A stretch of 24,789 nt of DNA. It comes from Pseudomonadota bacterium (GTDB lineage: Bacteria > Pseudomonadota > Gammaproteobacteria > Halothiobacillales > Halothiobacillaceae). Below are positions 22,910 to 24,789 of the stretch, piece by piece. Positions within the stretch are counted from its first letter, which is position 1. Every line of letters begins with the position of its first letter. A program made the position numbers and the translations under genes. The stretch spans positions 1-24,789 of the forward strand of contig JAJYPA010000066.1 in the NCBI GenBank assembly GCA_021795795.1, in the 5' to 3' direction. Below the pieces are notes generated by a model that did no database searches, was not told the origin of the DNA, and saw only the letters and a program-made list of their open reading frames with translations.

Positions 22910-24789
22910 ATGAACCGCATCTATAAGCTAGTCTGGAAGTTTTCCATCAACGCCCCGCAAGTGGCTTCCGAATACGCCTCGTCCGGGGGCAAGGGCCGCA
23001 GCGGACTGTGCGACCAGCGCTCCGGCGGCACCGCCCGGCGCGGCGCCGCGCGGCAGGCCCGCAAGCCGCTCCTCGCGGCCTTGCTCATGGCCCTCAGCGC
23101 CCCGGCGGCCTTCGCGACGCCCACCCTAACGCAGGTCCCTGGTCAGGGCGCCATCATCTATAACAATGCAAACATTACGGTAACGGCGGGAATCGCCGCT
23201 ACGCCGATCACGCAGCAATGGAACCTGACGGCCGCCAGCACGGCACCATCGGGATCGGTGGTCGTCATTCAGTGGGGCGGCAATTCTACGTCCACGTTGA
23301 ATGCTACCGGTACGGCCGGATTCGATATCGGCACCAGCGCCGGCGTGGAGTTCAGCGGCGCTCCCGACGTCAATTACGCCAGCGTCCTCAACATCGACGC
23401 GACCGGGAATCCCTCCACCATACTGGGACAGTTGAGCGCCGCCGGCAGCGTGGGATCCCTTTTCGTGGCCAACGCCAACGGCATCGTAGTCGGCTCGACC
23501 GCCGTCATCGATGCCCCTGGGGGGTTGGGCCTCATCAACGCCAACCTGACCGGGATTTCCTCCGGAGCTTTCGCGACCCTGCAAAGCCAGGGGATATTGC
23601 CCATAGACTTTGAGGGAGCTTCGGGCGGCGTCAGCATCGTCTCCGGCGCCAATCTCTCCAACATCGGGCCTTATGGCTACCTGCTCGTTGCCGGCGCGGG
23701 GACTGTTAACGTGGCAGGCACACTCCCCACCCATGCATCCGTTATCGTCGATGGCGGGGTCGGCGGTGTGTTCAGCGCCTCACTGGGCGCTACCGGTGTG
23801 ATTGCCGCGTTCACTCCCCAGGATAATGGGACCGCACAGTCGCTCTCTTCCCTCAGCAGCAGCAATTACAGCACCTTCAGTTATCAGGACGCGCCCACCA
23901 CCGTTTCCGTGAATCTGGGCACGACCAGCGCGACCAATATCGGGAATGCCTCCTTCTTCGCCGATGGCGACCTGAACAATCAGGGCAACCTGAATGTCGC
24001 CTCTGGCGGCACCATCGCCCTCAACGCCACGGGCACCATCACCAATACCAGCGGCATCAGCGCCGCCGGGATGACGATCAACCCCACCGATATCTATGGC
24101 AATACCAGCGCCGCGCAGAATGGCGCGTTCGTCAATACCGGCAGCGCCGCCGACATCAACATCAGCAACAGCAGTGGTTACGCCAATCTGACCGCCTACG
24201 GCACATCCTTCAGCAACCTCTCCGGCGCATCCATCGGCATCACGGCGGGCGGCAGTGGCAACAATTCCGCCTACCTGGACTTCTATGGATCCGGCGCCTT
24301 CACCAACAGCGCCGCCACCATCACCATTCAGGATCTTGCCAGCAATGGCTTCGCCTTTTTAACCGCCACCGGCACGTCCTTCAGCAACCTTTCCGGCGCG
24401 TTCATCTCGATCTCCGGAGATAACGCAAATTATGATAATGGACTGGATTTCTACGGCAGCGGCGCGTTCCTTAACGGCACCGGCGCCACCATCAACATTT
24501 CCGGTGTCGGAGGAAGCGACGAGAGCGGTTACCTGACGGCCTACGGCACTTCCTTCACCAACCTCGGTGTTTTGAACTTTTCTGGGATTGACGATGAGTT
24601 GTACGTCAAGGCGAGTTCCGGGTCCATCAACCTGAGCGGCGCCGTTACTGGAACGGGGCTCATCGATGTCGACCTCATGGCAGGCTCCGTGGGACAGAGC
24701 ATCTTCATCAACACCGCCCTGAACGTCAGCCCCAATCCATATAGTGTTGGCGACCAGATCGACGCATCGGCGAGCAACATGATCATCAA
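22910..24789 (+). CDS. Large haemagglutinin/TPS-like exoprotein with ESPR signal, 3' end outside window
   Basis: ATG after TTAGGAGA; the frame is open for 626 codons to the window edge, so it is incomplete. The start MNRIYKLVWKFSINAPQVAS and the following EYASSGGKGRS form an ESPR, the extended signal found on very large TPS exoproteins and autotransporters; a hydrophobic core then leads to cleavage after PAAFA (about residue 69). The TPS-like domain follows: GFDIGTSAGVEF, NPSTILGQLSA and VANANGIVVGSTAVIDAP, paralogous to the protein at 19506-21662. Then come Asn/Gly/Ser-rich beta repeats, including about 57-residue units (TAYGTSFSNLSGA, LDFYGSGAF). It is probably a surface or secreted adhesin. 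An extended -10-like TGTGATAAT at 22808-22816 is a possible promoter element without a good -35. Confidence 0.82.
   Translation, partial: MNRIYKLVWKFSINAPQVASEYASSGGKGRSGLCDQRSGGTARRGAARQARKPLLAALLMALSAPAAFATPTLTQVPGQGAIIYNNANITVTAGIAATPITQQWNLTAASTAPSGSVVVIQWGGNSTSTLNATGTAGFDIGTSAGVEFSGAPDVNYASVLNIDATGNPSTILGQLSAAGSVGSLFVANANGIVVGSTAVIDAPGGLGLINANLTGISSGAFATLQSQGILPIDFEGASGGVSIVSGANLSNIGPYGYLLVAGAGTVNVAGTLPTHASVIVDGGVGGVFSASLGATGVIAAFTPQDNGTAQSLSSLSSSNYSTFSYQDAPTTVSVNLGTTSATNIGNASFFADGDLNNQGNLNVASGGTIALNATGTITNTSGISAAGMTINPTDIYGNTSAAQNGAFVNTGSAADINISNSSGYANLTAYGTSFSNLSGASIGITAGGSGNNSAYLDFYGSGAFTNSAATITIQDLASNGFAFLTATGTSFSNLSGAFISISGDNANYDNGLDFYGSGAFLNGTGATINISGVGGSDESGYLTAYGTSFTNLGVLNFSGIDDELYVKASSGSINLSGAVTGTGLIDVDLMAGSVGQSIFINTALNVSPNPYSVGDQIDASASNMII
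24188..24574 (+). repeat. In-frame repeats of about 57 codons in the large exoprotein
   Basis: Units begin at 24188, 24359 and 24533 (spacing 171 and 174 bases), each opening with a Leu-Thr-Ala codon run followed by GTSF-NLSGA-like coding sequence; the first two contain LDFYGSGAF blocks. The third is partial (FTNLGVLNF). They are beta-helix-type repeats, diverged in sequence. Confidence 0.65.

Overview
The window looks like accessory DNA (plasmid, integrative element or genomic island) of a GC-rich acidophilic or environmental proteobacterium. The mix of a type IVb pilus operon, toxin-antitoxin pairs and filamentous-haemagglutinin-like proteins recalls Acidithiobacillus-type mobile DNA, but this is an inference from gene content; no rRNA, tRNA or housekeeping marker fixes the host. 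Almost everything reads on the + strand.

Region 1 (1-2.2 kb): the 3' end of a Toprim-domain (primase-like) gene, then two genes for pilus envelope proteins: a lipoprotein with a DotD/TraH-like domain and a PilL/TcpQ-like protein. Region 2 (2.2-4.8 kb): an AT-richer orphan gene, a lytic transglycosylase, one membrane-protein ORF on the minus strand wedged exactly between its neighbours, then four small + ORFs joined by successive ATGA stop/start overlaps. The last two share a duplicated basic peptide, CGTKGLRRK.

Region 3 (4.8-17.2 kb): the pilus operon proper, in R64/PAPI-1-like order: an EAL-domain (c-di-GMP phosphodiesterase) protein, a small acidic protein, PilN secretin lipoprotein, PilP, PilO, PilQ ATPase, PilR membrane platform, PilS major pilin, three small pilin-like proteins (two seem to lack a leader peptide) and a long PilV-like tip protein. 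Gene overlaps and tight spacing suggest one transcription unit. No prepilin peptidase (PilU), PilM, shufflon recombinase or alternative PilV C-terminal cassettes are visible.

Region 4 (17.2-19.5 kb): two type II toxin-antitoxin modules, RelB/RelE and Phd/VapC, flank an unrecognised membrane protein. Each has a sigma70-like promoter with a perfect inverted repeat lying over its -10 box, the expected autoregulatory layout.

Region 5 (19.5 kb-end): two paralogous exported proteins with TPS/haemagglutinin-type N-termini. The first has a plain Sec signal; the second has an ESPR-type extended signal and runs off the window. Between them lie an unknown small gene that seems fused out of frame to a 36-codon remnant of a second copy of the 17.9 kb membrane-protein gene, and an unknown helical protein. 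No TpsB transporter is present.

Together the genes suggest a surface-attachment or mating-pilus locus with its own c-di-GMP enzyme, stabilised by addiction modules and followed by large adhesin-like proteins.
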